Positions 1-9,579 of a stretch of 64,000 nt of DNA are shown one piece after another; the first letter of the stretch is position 1; every line of letters begins with the position of its first letter. The notes under the pieces were generated by a model. The model worked only from the letters and a program-made list of their open reading frames with translations. It searched no databases and was not told the origin of the DNA. The DNA comes from an uncultured Myxococcaceae bacterium. Its GTDB lineage: Bacteria > Myxococcota_A > Polyangia > Polyangiales > Ga0077539. Both the position numbers and the translations under genes were made by a program. The DNA is taken from the NCBI GenBank assembly GCA_945952225.1, contig CAMFHP010000020.1, positions 1-64,000 of the forward strand, given 5' to 3'.

Positions 1-1
1 G

Positions 2-322
2 CCCGTGGTCGCGCCCGCCGCGCCGCCCACGCGCGCTCCGTCCCATCGCACCCGCGCGGTCCGCGGCGCCCACCTCCCCGACGAGGCCCCGCCCGTGGCG
101 CCCGCGGCGCAGGCCCGCACCGGACGCCTCTCGCTCCGCGCGTCGACGCCCGCGCAGGTCTACGAGGGCGACCGCCGCCTCGGACACACGCCGCTCATGG
201 GCATCACGCTCCCGATCGGCCGTCACACCCTGCGCGTGGTGCCCGACGACGACTCCGAGACCCAGGAGGTCGACGTCGAGATCGAGCCCTCCGCCGAGTC
301 GTCCGTCGCCCTCCGACGCTGA
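2..322 (+). CDS. PEGA-domain protein, C-terminal part only
   Basis: The frame is open to the left edge, so the gene begins upstream and only about 106 residues are visible. They comprise a Pro/Ala/Arg-rich linker of about 40 residues followed by a beta-rich unit with LSLRASTPAQVYEGDRRLG, then TPL and LPIGRHTLRVV. This is the layout of the PEGA domain (a short sheet with a G-x-TPL turn), usually found extracellularly or at the C-terminus of Ser/Thr kinases and surface proteins. The Pro-rich linker would suit a kinase with a C-terminal PEGA domain, but no kinase sequence is inside the window, so that part is inference. The protein ends in SVALRR, typical of a PEGA last strand. Confidence 0.7.
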   Translation, partial: PVVAPAAPPTRAPSHRTRAVRGAHLPDEAPPVAPAAQARTGRLSLRASTPAQVYEGDRRLGHTPLMGITLPIGRHTLRVVPDDDSETQEVDVEIEPSAESSVALRR

Positions 323-353
323 GTCACCGTCACAGAGACCGCGCCGCACCGTC

Positions 354-393
354 ATTGCGCTGACGCAACGATCGCACAAAAAGCCTATTTTTT
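354..393 (+). promoter_or_regulatory. AT-rich upstream region of the PRMT-like gene
   Basis: In an otherwise GC-rich window this stretch holds an A5 run and a T6 run separated by five bases (378-393), and a short inverted repeat TTGCG-CTGA-CGCAA (355-368). TATTTT at 386-391 could serve as a -10 element for the gene starting at 428. No convincing -35 is present, so promoter function is inferred from composition and position only. Confidence 0.3.
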
Positions 394-427
394 CCGCGGG
401 GCCCGCGCGGTGCACTGCGCGGCGGAC

Positions 428-1381
428 ATGAACATCCGCCTCATGCTCGCCCACGCCACGATGCTCGAAGACGCCACGCGCATGCGCGCCTACGACGCCG
501 CGATCCGGGAGGTCTGCCCCGGGCGCGTCGTGTGTGAAGTGGGCCTGGGCTTCGGCCCGCTGAGCCTCATGGCGCTGCGCGCGGGCGCGAAGCGCGTGTA
601 CGGCATCGAGGCCGACCCCGAGTCGCTCGAAGTGGCCACGCAGGTGATCCGCGCGAACGGCTTCGACGCCTCGCGCTTCGTGCCCATCCACGGCCTCTCG
701 ACGGAGGTCGAGCTGCCCGAGCGCGCCGAGGTGCTGCTCTCGGAGACCCTCGACAGCATGGGCGTCGGCGAGAACACGGCCCTCTTCATGCGCGACGCGC
801 GCACGCGGCTCATGACGGCCGACGCGGTGTTCCTGCCCGCGCGCCTCGACTGCCACGCGGCCCTCGCGACGCCCGAGGCGTACCGCACGCGCGCCGAGCT
901 CTGGAACACCACGCTCGGCGAACGCCACGGCCTCGACTACCGCACCGTCGGCGCGCTCCTTCGGCGCTTCAAGCAGACGCTCGCGGTGAAGAAGTCGGAA
1001 GTGCGCAGCGGGTGGGAGCGCTGGCAGCGCATCGACTTCGCGACGCCCGCGTCGTACCGCAAGGTCTCGCCCGTGATGTTCGTGCCCACGGAGCCCGGCG
1101 TCGTCGAGGGTCTCGCCTTCGCGTTCGATGCGATGCTCTCGCCCTCGGTGAACCTCCGCACGCGGCCCGACGACGCGCCGACCCACTGGATGCAGGGGTT
1201 CCAGCCCTTTCCCGAGCCCGTGGTGACGCGCGCGGGCGACGTGGTCTACGTCGAGATCGTGACCGAGCCCCTCAACGCGGGTCACATGCGCCTGGAGCTG
1301 CACGTGGCCTCGGGACCCATGAACCAGATCGAATCGGTGGTGCGCCAGCGCCTCTCGGCCTTTCAGAACGCCGCGGCCTAG
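428..1381 (+). CDS. PRMT-like class I SAM-dependent methyltransferase
   Basis: A 317-residue protein with a Rossmann methyltransferase core: motif I is CEVGLGFGPLSLMALRAGA (about residues 36-54), followed by VYGIEADP, where the acidic residue would bind the SAM ribose. LSETLDSMGVGE lies where protein arginine methyltransferases carry their SE.MG...E double-E loop, and the N-terminal ML.D..R...Y..AI fits the helix before motif I in that family. I therefore call it PRMT-like; substrate and product are unknown. A GTG at 410 could start it 6 codons earlier, but ATG 428 fits the family N-terminus better. It converges with fbp, 12 bases separating the two stops. Confidence 0.75.
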   Translation: MNIRLMLAHATMLEDATRMRAYDAAIREVCPGRVVCEVGLGFGPLSLMALRAGAKRVYGIEADPESLEVATQVIRANGFDASRFVPIHGLSTEVELPERAEVLLSETLDSMGVGENTALFMRDARTRLMTADAVFLPARLDCHAALATPEAYRTRAELWNTTLGERHGLDYRTVGALLRRFKQTLAVKKSEVRSGWERWQRIDFATPASYRKVSPVMFVPTEPGVVEGLAFAFDAMLSPSVNLRTRPDDAPTHWMQGFQPFPEPVVTRAGDVVYVEIVTEPLNAGHMRLELHVASGPMNQIESVVRQRLSAFQNAAA

Positions 1382-1393
1382 GCCCTCACGCGC

Positions 1394-2440
1394 TCACTCG
1401 GGCTCGGCGAGAAAGCGCTCGGCGAGGGCCACGTCTTCGCGGCTGCCGATGTAGAGCGGCGTGCGCTGGTGCAGCTTCGTGGGCTCCACGTCGAGGATGC
1501 GCTTCGACCCCGTGCTCGCCGCGCCGCCCGCGGCCTCGCAGATGAACGCCATGGGCGCGGCCTCGTAGAGCAGACGGAGCTTGCCCTCGGGGCTCTTGCG
1601 GTCCGCGGGGTACGCGAACACGCCGCCCTTGAGCAGCGTGCGGTGAAAGTCGGCCACGAGCGAGCCCACGTAGCGCGCGGAGTACGTCTCGCTCTTGCCG
1701 CTGTCGTTCGTCTTCGGGGCCTTCACGTGCTCGATCCAACGACGGAGCTGCGGCGGCCAGAGGTGCGTGTTGCCCTCGTTGATCGAGTAGCTCTTGCCCT
1801 TCGCCGGAATGCGGATGTTCTCGTGCGAGAGGAAGAACTCTCCCACCGCGGGGTCGAGCGTGAAGCCGTGCACGCCGTCGCCCGTGGAATACACGAGCAC
1901 CGTGCTCGACCCGTAGATCACGTAGCCCGCGGCCACCTGCGACGAGCCGCGCTGGAGGCAGTCGGCGAGCGTGCCGTGACGACCGAGCGTCTGGCGGCGG
2001 TGGATCGAGAAGATCGTGCCGATCGAGATGTCGACGTCGATGTTCGAACTGCCGTCGAGCGGGTCGAAGAGGAGCACGTACTTGCCCGTGGGGTAGTGAT
2101 CCGGAATGCGGATCGGCTCCTCCTCCTCTTCGCTCGCCATCACGCAGAGGTGACCGCCCGCTTCGACGGAGCGCACGAGCACGTTGTTGGCGAACTCGTC
2201 GAGCTTCTGCACCTCTTCGCCCTGCACGTTGCGAGCGCCGGTGAGCCCCAGGATGCCCGCGAGCCCGGCCTGGCGGACGCGCGAGTTGATGATCTTCGCG
2301 GCCAGCGCGATCTGCTGAAAGAGCCCCGTGAAGTCGCCCGTCGCGCCCGGGATCTGCCGCTGCCGTTCGAGGATGTGGCGCTCGAGCGTCGTGCCCGCCG
2401 AGAGCGTCGTCGCAGGGCCCCACGAGTGCGTGTGGATCAT
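1394..2440 (-). CDS. fbp: Class I fructose-1,6-bisphosphatase
   Basis: Hydrolyses fructose 1,6-bisphosphate to fructose 6-phosphate in gluconeogenesis, in the cytosol. The 348-residue protein has the class I signature [17 protein letters not shown] with the metal-binding Asp residues, an acidic run EEEEEP just before it, and the substrate-loop features [12 protein letters not shown] and [10 protein letters not shown]. Length matches the family (about 330-350). Translation starts at the ATG at 2440 because AGGAGA lies at 2448-2453, an ideal distance upstream; the frame stays open further upstream, but there the sequence is Arg/Ala-rich and unlike any bisphosphatase. A 107-bp gap separates it from the lipoprotein gene upstream, so it may be transcribed separately. 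Confidence 0.96.
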   Translation of the reverse strand: MIHTHSWGPATTLSAGTTLERHILERQRQIPGATGDFTGLFQQIALAAKIINSRVRQAGLAGILGLTGARNVQGEEVQKLDEFANNVLVRSVEAGGHLCVMASEEEEEPIRIPDHYPTGKYVLLFDPLDGSSNIDVDISIGTIFSIHRRQTLGRHGTLADCLQRGSSQVAAGYVIYGSSTVLVYSTGDGVHGFTLDPAVGEFFLSHENIRIPAKGKSYSINEGNTHLWPPQLRRWIEHVKAPKTNDSGKSETYSARYVGSLVADFHRTLLKGGVFAYPADRKSPEGKLRLLYEAAPMAFICEAAGGAASTGSKRILDVEPTKLHQRTPLYIGSREDVALAERFLAEPE

Positions 2441-2547
2441 CGTTCGTTCTCCTGAAGATCGCGTCGCCCGACGCGCCTTCGCGCCGGGGGAGTCGGCTGC
2501 TTCATCGCACACCGCGACCGCGCGGGGCAACGGCACCGCGACGGGCG

Positions 2548-3615
2548 TCAGCGCACCGCGCCCGAAGGAGCGGCGACCCTCCGTTGCCAGGCCGTCTCCG
2601 TGAGTTCGAAGACGCCGCCGTCGCGGTCGACGAGCACGCAGAGCCCTTCGGCGAGGCTCCGCGCGCCGTAGAGCCCGAGCACGTCGCCCCAGCGCTCTGG
2701 ACTCGGGAGCTCCACCCATCGCCCGTCGCGGAGCATGCGCGCGCGCTCGCCGTCGACCTCGACCACGCGCTCGTCGCGCAGGGTCACCGCCGCGAGCGGC
2801 GTCATGCCCGACGACGACGAGAGCCGGTCGGTCTCGATGGGCTGCTCCCACACGCGCCCGCGCCACACAGCACCGTCGCGACGCACCATCAGCGACTCGC
2901 GCACGCCCGAGAACGAGAAGAGGTACTCCGCGCGCTCGACGGCGTTCACCTCGCCCCAGCGAAACATCGCCACGGCGCCGTCTTCGTAGGTCACGGCCAT
3001 CATCTGGTCGGGCATGTAGTTCAAGCCCACGACCGTGTGCGGCAGCGAGTGCACGTTGGTCTGGAGCGAGCCCGCCACGCGACCGCGCAGCAGCGTCGGG
3101 TTCGCGCCGCCCACGTAGAACTCATGGTCCGAGGCCATGGCCAGCGCGCGGGGATCGTGCGTCGGCGACGTCACCACGTCCCACGCGATCGAGAGCGCGT
3201 CGTCGCCCGCGGAGCGCAGCACCGTGAGGTGTCCCGCGTTGGCCCCGACGCCCCGCACGAGCACCCACAGCGTGCCGTGGAGCGCCGTCACATCGCGCAC
3301 CGCGCCGCCGCCCACCGGAAGCTCGCGCCACGCGCCGTTCTCCGTGCGCCAGAGCCGCTCGCCCGCGACGGCAAACACCCGCGCGGGAGACACCGCCGCC
3401 GCGCGCTCCAGACGAAACGCCGCCCCCACGGGCGCGTGGGCCGTCGGCGCGGCCGGAGGATCCACCGCGGCCGTCACATCGGGGAGCACGTCGCTGTCGA
3501 CGGGCGTCGCGTGCACCGCAGGCGCAGGGCGCGAGGGCGCGCGCGGGGTCTCGTTGGCGCACGCGACCACGAGCGCGCACGCAACGGTCACCAGGGTCGT
3601 TCGATGCGGACTCAC
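2548..3615 (-). CDS. Predicted lipoprotein with beta-propeller-like body
   Basis: A 355-residue protein starting at GTG 3615. Its N-terminus is a lipoprotein signal ending ALVVACAN (Cys19), followed by a Pro/Ala-rich linker to about residue 65. The remainder has evenly spaced short blocks ([49 protein letters not shown]) like blades of a WD40/YVTN-type propeller. No catalytic motif was recognised, so function is unknown; an outer-membrane or periplasmic sensor or scaffold is only a guess. It is divergent from the Cys-rich repeat lipoprotein, with 246 bp between the start codons. Confidence 0.75.
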   Translation of the reverse strand: MSPHRTTLVTVACALVVACANETPRAPSRPAPAVHATPVDSDVLPDVTAAVDPPAAPTAHAPVGAAFRLERAAAVSPARVFAVAGERLWRTENGAWRELPVGGGAVRDVTALHGTLWVLVRGVGANAGHLTVLRSAGDDALSIAWDVVTSPTHDPRALAMASDHEFYVGGANPTLLRGRVAGSLQTNVHSLPHTVVGLNYMPDQMMAVTYEDGAVAMFRWGEVNAVERAEYLFSFSGVRESLMVRRDGAVWRGRVWEQPIETDRLSSSSGMTPLAAVTLRDERVVEVDGERARMLRDGRWVELPSPERWGDVLGLYGARSLAEGLCVLVDRDGGVFELTETAWQRRVAAPSGAVR

Positions 3616-3801
3616 AGCCCCGGGAGTTCACCACAGGGAGCCGCGGTGGCGTCCACTTCCTGGCGGCGCGATGTGCGTCACGGGGGCCGCGCGCGGGTGC
3701 GCCGCGCTGCCCCGCGGAGGCTGAAAACAAGGGCGTTCGGAGCTTCCGAAACATCCGCGTCTCGACACGTCGACGCGCGTTCCTCCGCGGTGCATCGCGG
3801 G

Positions 3802-3807
3802 TATGAT
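3802..3807 (+). promoter_or_regulatory. Candidate -10 element for the Cys-rich repeat lipoprotein
   Basis: TATGAT lies 54 bases before the ATG at 3862 in the 246-bp divergent intergenic region. It matches the sigma-70 -10 consensus at 5 of 6 positions; no good -35 hexamer is visible 16-18 bases upstream. The call rests on the hexamer and its position only. Confidence 0.35.
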
Positions 3808-3861
3808 CGCGCCGCGGCGCACGCGACGGCTCCGACGCGCCGCAGACAGGTCAATCTTTCG

Positions 3862-6800
3862 ATGACTCCCTGGATGAGAGCGTCCCTCGCGCTCGCGGTC
3901 GCGATCGCTGCGCTCGCGTGCGCCAACAACGACCACGCGACGCCGACGCAGCAAGGCAACAGCCCCAACGGCGCGCCGTGCACCTCGGCCGCGCAGTGTG
4001 TGAGCGGCGTGTGCGTGAACGGCGTCTGCCAGTCGAACGCCAACGGCCACGGCCGCCCCAACGGAACCCCCTGCGACGCCGCCGAAGACTGCGGCAGCGC
4101 ACGCTGTGTGGGCAGCGTGTGTCAGGCCAGCGCCAGCGGTCGCGGACGCGCCAACGGCCAGAGCTGCACGGCCAACGAGGAGTGCGCCAGCTCGATCTGC
4201 AACGGCGGCGTGTGTCAGGCGACGCCGGGCGCGCGGGGACTCCCCGACGGCGCGACGTGCACCACCGCGGGCGACTGCGGCAGCACGTTCTGTGTGGGCG
4301 GCGTGTGCCAGGGAACGGCCGACGGCATGGGCCGCGGCAACGGCGCGATGTGCATGCTCCCGGGTGACTGCGCGAGCCGCAACTGCGTCGACAACGTGTG
4401 CGCGCCCGCGGGCTCGTCGGGCGGCACGCCGGGCACGCTGTGTGGTGTTCCCCGCGACTGCCTCTCGGGCTTCTGCGTGACCGGCGTCTGCCAGGGAACG
4501 GCCACGGGCACGGGCCGCGGAAACGGCACGCTCTGCGGCGTTCCGAGCGAGTGTGCGAGCGGCTTCTGCGTCACGGGCGTGTGCTCGTCGACGCCCACGG
4601 GAACGGGTCGCAGCAACGGCTCCGCCTGCACCACGGCGCGCGATTGCGCGAGCGGCGTGTGCATCAACAACGTCTGCCAGTCGACGGCCGGCGGCATGGG
4701 CCGCGGCAACGGATCGTCGTGCACGATGGGCTCGGACTGCGCGAGCTCGTACTGCGTCGCGGGCGTGTGCCAGGCCGGTCCGAGCGGCACGGGGCGCGGC
4801 AACGGATCGACGTGCTCCGCGCCCGCGGACTGCGCGAGCGGCTACTGCGTGAGCGGCGTGTGTCAGGCCACGCCCACGGGCACGGGACGCCCCACGGGAT
4901 CGTCGTGCACCACGGGCTCGGACTGCGCGAGCACCTACTGCGTGGGCGGCGTGTGTCAGTCGACGCCGACGGGCACGGGCCGCAGCAACGGCTCGACCTG
5001 CACGATGAACAGCGAGTGCGCGAGCGGCACCTGCGCGGCGGGCGTCTGTCAGGCCACGCCCACGGGCGCGGGACGCGGCAACGGATCGACGTGCTCCATG
5101 GGCTCGGACTGCGCGAGCACCTTCTGTGTGGGCGGCGTGTGTCAGAGCTCGCCGACGGGCACCGGGCGCGGCAACGGATCGAGCTGCACCGCCCTCGCGG
5201 ACTGTGCGAGCGGCTACTGCGTGAGCGGCGTGTGTCAGGCCACGCCCGGCGGCACCGGCGCGGGCAACGGCAGCGTGTGCCTCACGCCCTCGGACTGCGC
5301 GAGCGGCTACTGCGTGAGCGGCGTGTGTCAGGCCACGCCCGGCGGCACCGGACGGCCCACGGGCAGCGTGTGCGGCGCGCCCTCGGACTGCGCGAGCGGC
5401 TACTGCGTGAGCGGCGTGTGTCAGTCGTCGCCGACGGGAACGGGGCGGCCCACGGGCTCTCCCTGCGCCCTCGCGATGGAGTGCGCGACCTCGTACTGCG
5501 TCGCGGGTGTGTGTCAGTCGACGCCCGGGGGAACGGGCCGCGGCAACGGATCGACCTGCGGCGCGGCGAGCGACTGCGCGAGCGGCTACTGCGTGAGCGG
5601 CGTGTGTCAGTCGACGCCCTCGGGAACGGGCCGCGGCAACGGATCGGCGTGCACGACGAACAGCGAGTGCGCGAGCTCGTTCTGCATCGCGGGCGTGTGC
5701 CAGGCGACGCCGACGGGAACCGGTCGCGGCAACGGCTCGACGTGCGCCACGAACGCCGACTGCGCGAGCACCTACTGCGTGGGCGGCGTGTGTCAGGCGA
5801 CGCCCGGCGGCACCGGGCTCGGCAACGGATCGAGCTGCACCACGGGCTCGCAGTGCGCGAGCACCTACTGCGTGAACGGCGTGTGCTCGGCGACGCCCGG
5901 CGGCGGAACCACGCCCAACGGCGGGTCGTGTGAGCGCAGCGACGAGTGCGCGAGCGGGTACTGCGACGGCAGCGTGTGCCGTCCGCGCACCGACATGGAC
6001 GGCGGCCTCCTCGACGTGCCCGCGACGGACGGGAGCCGCGACGGCAGCGTGTTCGACGGGGCGTTCGACGGCGGCCGCGCCGACGCCGATGCGGGCGAAG
6101 ACTTCGACAGCTCGGTGCCCGGCGAGGTGTGCCGCAACGGCTTCGACGACAACGGCAACGGCGAGGTCGACGAGGGCTGCACCTGCGTGCCCGGACAGCG
6201 CCAGTACTGCTACCCCGGCAACCCCACGTCGGCGGGCATCGGGTCGTGCGTGTGGGGAACGCAGACGTGCACGGGCACCGGCGACGTCGGGTCGTGGACG
6301 GCGTGCTCGGGCTTCGGATCTCCGTCTCCCATGGAGGTCTGCGGCGACGGCTTCGACAACAACTGCAACCGCGACGTCGACGAGGGATGCCCCTGCGAGG
6401 CCGCGGGCTCGACGCGGAGCTGCTACGCGGGGCCCCGCGGAACGCTCGGCGTGGGCGTGTGCCGCGCGGGCTCGCAGACGTGTTCGTCGTCGCTCACGTG
6501 GGGAACGTGCACGGAGCAGTTCCTTCCGGTGATCGAGCGCTGCGACCGCATCGACAACGACTGCGACGGCACCATCGACGAGAACTGCAACTGCGCCGTC
6601 GGCGAGACGCGCCGCTGCTACACGGGCCCCACGGGCACCGCCGACGTGGGCGTGTGCGCGAGCGGCACGCAGGTCTGCAACGCGAACCCCGACGGCTCCT
6701 CGGACTGGGGACGCTGCGTGGGCTCGGTCACGCCCGAGGGCTCCGAGGCCTGCGACGGCCGTGACAACAACTGCAACGGCGCCATCGACGAGGGCTGCGC

Positions 6801-7446
6801 CTGCGCCCCCGGCGACACGCGGAGCTGCTTCGCGGGACCGCCCTCGTCGCTCGGTGTGGGCGTGTGCCGCGCGGGTCGCATCACGTGCCTCTCCAGCGGC
6901 CGCTGGTCGGGCTGCGACGGCGTGACCAACCCCTCGGCGGAGACCTGCAACGGGCTCGACGACGACTGCGACGGCACCGTCGACGCCGACTGGTGCGTGT
7001 GCGGCATGAGCCAGACGCTGGTCTATCACCGCCGCGACTTCCACATGCGCGGCGACCGCTCGATGGTGTCGCCGGGCGACAACATGCCGACGCTGCTCCC
7101 GCTCTGCGAGCCCATGCGCTGCCCGCTGAACCAGGTGGCCGTCGAGACGCGCCCCGACGTGTTCCGCTGCGTGTCGCCGCCGCGCTCGTGCCCGCCCGAC
7201 CTCTACCCCTACTTCACGCAGGCCGGCGAGTGGCGCTGCGAGCGCGGCTGCGAGGTGATCGTCACCTACGGCGGCCTCTACGACGGACTCATCGTGTGCG
7301 CCGAGCGCCCGACCGTCACCTGCCCCCGCGGGCAGACCCCGCACTACGCCTTCGAGAGCGAGGTCTGGGAGTGCCGTCCGATGTGCGACAACGGCCAGTA
7401 CGACATCCACATGCTCGGCAGCGCCGTGATCTGCATCCCCTGCTGA
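3862..7446 (+). CDS. Giant Cys-rich repeat lipoprotein with MopE-type motifs
   Basis: A 1194-residue exported protein. A lipoprotein signal ends AALACAN (Cys20). Residues about 33-705 are 22 tandem units of about 31 residues, each with four cysteines in the form C-x5-6-C-x4-C-x4-C and a GTGRGNGS-type linker. An Asp/Gly-rich stretch follows, then five copies of the MopE-like metal-binding motif (for example CDGRDNNCNGAIDEGC) between about residues 755 and 1040, each followed by a CxCxPG...C segment. The last 150 residues are a different Cys-rich region. The MopE motif is associated with copper binding in MopE and is common in myxobacterial surface proteins; the job here is unknown. The start at 3862 is chosen for the signal peptide, although the frame is open far upstream. 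Confidence 0.85.
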   Translation: MTPWMRASLALAVAIAALACANNDHATPTQQGNSPNGAPCTSAAQCVSGVCVNGVCQSNANGHGRPNGTPCDAAEDCGSARCVGSVCQASASGRGRANGQSCTANEECASSICNGGVCQATPGARGLPDGATCTTAGDCGSTFCVGGVCQGTADGMGRGNGAMCMLPGDCASRNCVDNVCAPAGSSGGTPGTLCGVPRDCLSGFCVTGVCQGTATGTGRGNGTLCGVPSECASGFCVTGVCSSTPTGTGRSNGSACTTARDCASGVCINNVCQSTAGGMGRGNGSSCTMGSDCASSYCVAGVCQAGPSGTGRGNGSTCSAPADCASGYCVSGVCQATPTGTGRPTGSSCTTGSDCASTYCVGGVCQSTPTGTGRSNGSTCTMNSECASGTCAAGVCQATPTGAGRGNGSTCSMGSDCASTFCVGGVCQSSPTGTGRGNGSSCTALADCASGYCVSGVCQATPGGTGAGNGSVCLTPSDCASGYCVSGVCQATPGGTGRPTGSVCGAPSDCASGYCVSGVCQSSPTGTGRPTGSPCALAMECATSYCVAGVCQSTPGGTGRGNGSTCGAASDCASGYCVSGVCQSTPSGTGRGNGSACTTNSECASSFCIAGVCQATPTGTGRGNGSTCATNADCASTYCVGGVCQATPGGTGLGNGSSCTTGSQCASTYCVNGVCSATPGGGTTPNGGSCERSDECASGYCDGSVCRPRTDMDGGLLDVPATDGSRDGSVFDGAFDGGRADADAGEDFDSSVPGEVCRNGFDDNGNGEVDEGCTCVPGQRQYCYPGNPTSAGIGSCVWGTQTCTGTGDVGSWTACSGFGSPSPMEVCGDGFDNNCNRDVDEGCPCEAAGSTRSCYAGPRGTLGVGVCRAGSQTCSSSLTWGTCTEQFLPVIERCDRIDNDCDGTIDENCNCAVGETRRCYTGPTGTADVGVCASGTQVCNANPDGSSDWGRCVGSVTPEGSEACDGRDNNCNGAIDEGCACAPGDTRSCFAGPPSSLGVGVCRAGRITCLSSGRWSGCDGVTNPSAETCNGLDDDCDGTVDADWCVCGMSQTLVYHRRDFHMRGDRSMVSPGDNMPTLLPLCEPMRCPLNQVAVETRPDVFRCVSPPRSCPPDLYPYFTQAGEWRCERGCEVIVTYGGLYDGLIVCAERPTVTCPRGQTPHYAFESEVWECRPMCDNGQYDIHMLGSAVICIPC
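3958..5985 (+). repeat. 22 tandem 93-bp coding repeats
   Basis: Direct repeats with a 93-bp (31-codon) period lie inside the Cys-rich lipoprotein gene. Units 9-20 are especially alike: TGCGTGAGCGGCGTGTGTCA recurs in several neighbouring units, which points to recent unit duplication or gene conversion. The first units (3958-4420) and the last one are more divergent. There are no spacers and the frame is kept throughout, so this is an intragenic expansion and not a CRISPR array. Confidence 0.9.
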
Positions 7447-7455
7447 AAACGCCTG

Positions 7456-9429
7456 CTACTCCGCGGGTTCCGAAGCTCCCGGGAGCACCGGAGCCCGCGG
7501 CGCCTCTCGCAGCCCCGGCCCACGCAACACCCGCATCGGCGGGCTCAAGATCACCACCGCATCGACCGCCGACGGCATGACCTCGGGCGCGCACGATTGC
7601 GTCGCCGCGATGGGGTTCGCGTGCGCGATGCGAAAGGGCCGTCCGAGCCCGCGCATGTGCCGCCAGAAGAAGTACTCGCCGAGCCCGTCTTCGGTGCCTA
7701 CGAGCGCGAAGCGCCACGCTGCGGGGTGACGCGCGAGGCGGTCGTACACCGTGCCCAGCACGAGGTCCCACCCGCGGAACACGTGGGTGAAGCGCACCGC
7801 CTCGCGGTCGTGCGTGAGCACCGAGGGCGCGCCCATTCCCGGCCCCACGCCCTCGACCCCTTCGGGCTCCACGAACGACCGCGGAATCGTCGCCAGCGGA
7901 TGCGCCACCTGCCAGAGCACATGAGGCCCCGCCGCGCCGAGCGCCGTGAGCACCAGCACGTACTGCGCGAGCCGCGGGAGCCTCGCCGACACCGTGCCCA
8001 CCGCCACGAGCGCCACGAGCGCGATGGGCAGCGTGAGCCGGTTGCCCCACTGCTGCCATTTGAGTGCGACGCAGAACATCGCGAAGGCCGCCGTCGCCAC
8101 CGCGAGCAACACCCGCGCGGCGAGGTCGCGACGGTCGCTGCGTCGCACGGCCACCACGGTCATCGCGAGCGCGAGCCACGCGAGCTGCATGGGCGCGCCG
8201 GCGTAGTCTTCGCTCGGGAGCCACAGGCGCCACGCGAGAAAGCTCGGCGACACGTTCACACACGACGCGCGCGTGGTGGCCGCGGCGAAGGGGTCTCCGA
8301 GCAGCGCGCGGTGCGCGGACAACATCGCGCGCCACGCGCCCTCGGAGGGCACGTTGAGCCACAGGTAGCGCAGCGCCGTGGAGAGGGCCGCGAGCGGTCC
8401 GTGGGCGAGCGCCTTCGTGTCGCCCTGGTCGTGAAAGGGCGTGCCGAACACGCGCGCGCTGCGCACCGCGTGGGGTGCGAAGAGGGCCACCGCGAGGCCC
8501 GCTGCGAGGCCCTTCTGCGCGAGGAACGCGCGCAGCGCCGACGCGCGATCGACGGCGAACGCAGGAGAGCGCCACGTGCGCAGCGCGACCATGAACGCGA
8601 GCGGCGCGAGCACGAGGAGCCCCGTGGGCTTGGTCACCAGCACGAGCCCCGCGGAGGCCGCGAACCACGGCACCGACGACGCTCGCAGGTAGTCGGGACG
8701 CGCCGCACACCACGCGAACGCGAGGATCCAGCACGCCACGAGCAGGTCGTTCTGCGCGGTCATCGACTGCGCGATGGCCATGGGCATCGTGGCCACGGCG
8801 AGGGCCGCGAGCGCGACGCCCACATCCCCGCCGCCCGCGCGCCGTGCGATGCGCGAGGCCGCTGCGAGGCACCCCGTGAACGCGAGCCATTGGGGCAGGA
8901 GCGCCAGGTGGTCGTCGCCCGTGAGCGCCACCGTCGTCGCGACGAGGTAGCTCGACCCCGGCGGATACGCGACGTGCTTGTAGTTGAAGGTCGGAAAGGC
9001 CTCGACGCTCTGGTTCTGAAGCCAGTGCATCACGCGCGGGAGGTGGTAGGTGAGCGCGTCCCAGGTGTTGGGCGGCGCGCAGAGGGCGCCCGCGAGCGTT
9101 GCGACGAGCACGGTGCCCACGCCCACGTACGCAGTCCGCGCGACCCCGTCGTCGGGCCACCCGTCGCGCAGCGCCAGGGGCCCGCGACGCGCCGCGGCCG
9201 CGAGCGAGAGCACCATCGCGAGGAGCCAGAAGCCGCGCACCGCCGGGGTCGTGAGGAGGTGCATCGCGCCGAGCGCTTCGACGGAGAGCGCGCACGTCAC
9301 GCCGAGCACGAGGAGCGCGCGGATCCACCCGTCGAGGAGCGCGCCCGGCGTCGGAGACCGTCCGCGCAAGGCGACCGCGGTCGCGAGGAGGGCCACGGCG
9401 CACGGCACGATCCACAGGTCGTTCGACAC
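7456..9429 (-). CDS. Polytopic membrane glycosyltransferase, GT39/ArnT-like
   Basis: About 657 residues with many hydrophobic segments spread along the length. Near residue 138 is NTWDALTYHLPRVMHWLQN, where an Asp in the first periplasmic loop precedes YHLPR; this is the layout of GT-C enzymes of the GT39/ArnT type, which use polyprenyl-linked sugars. The region AQNDLLVACW further on also fits. The family assignment is from pattern only; donor and acceptor are unknown. GTG 9429 is preferred over a TTG at 9468; neither has a good ribosome site. The stop converges with the repeat lipoprotein, 9 bases apart. The protease gene upstream is on the same strand. Confidence 0.7.
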   Translation of the reverse strand: MSNDLWIVPCAVALLATAVALRGRSPTPGALLDGWIRALLVLGVTCALSVEALGAMHLLTTPAVRGFWLLAMVLSLAAAARRGPLALRDGWPDDGVARTAYVGVGTVLVATLAGALCAPPNTWDALTYHLPRVMHWLQNQSVEAFPTFNYKHVAYPPGSSYLVATTVALTGDDHLALLPQWLAFTGCLAAASRIARRAGGGDVGVALAALAVATMPMAIAQSMTAQNDLLVACWILAFAWCAARPDYLRASSVPWFAASAGLVLVTKPTGLLVLAPLAFMVALRTWRSPAFAVDRASALRAFLAQKGLAAGLAVALFAPHAVRSARVFGTPFHDQGDTKALAHGPLAALSTALRYLWLNVPSEGAWRAMLSAHRALLGDPFAAATTRASCVNVSPSFLAWRLWLPSEDYAGAPMQLAWLALAMTVVAVRRSDRRDLAARVLLAVATAAFAMFCVALKWQQWGNRLTLPIALVALVAVGTVSARLPRLAQYVLVLTALGAAGPHVLWQVAHPLATIPRSFVEPEGVEGVGPGMGAPSVLTHDREAVRFTHVFRGWDLVLGTVYDRLARHPAAWRFALVGTEDGLGEYFFWRHMRGLGRPFRIAHANPIAATQSCAPEVMPSAVDAVVILSPPMRVLRGPGLREAPRAPVLPGASEPAE

Positions 9430-9498
9430 GGTCGTTCGTGTGTATCGGTGCGGCGATGCGACGGTCAATCCGCCGTGTGCGCGCGGTCGAAATGGGCA

Positions 9499-9542
9499 GC
9501 GCCCCCGAAGGCGGCACCGCGAGGGCGACGCGACGGGGGCGC
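9499..9542 (-). terminator. GC hairpin downstream of the papain-like gene
   Basis: A perfect 9-bp inverted repeat (GCGCCCCCG at 9499-9507, CGGGGGCGC at 9534-9542) encloses a 26-base loop, 38 bases beyond the protease stop and before the glycosyltransferase start. No U-run follows on the minus strand, so intrinsic termination is uncertain; it may simply be a stable mRNA hairpin. Confidence 0.3.
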
Positions 9543-9579
9543 AGCGGCGTGAGGCGCTCGGGCCTCGACGCGGTCGGAA

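Noticed and set aside
3958-5985. CRISPR-like array
   Set aside because: The 93-bp units are contiguous, in frame, coding and without unique spacers.
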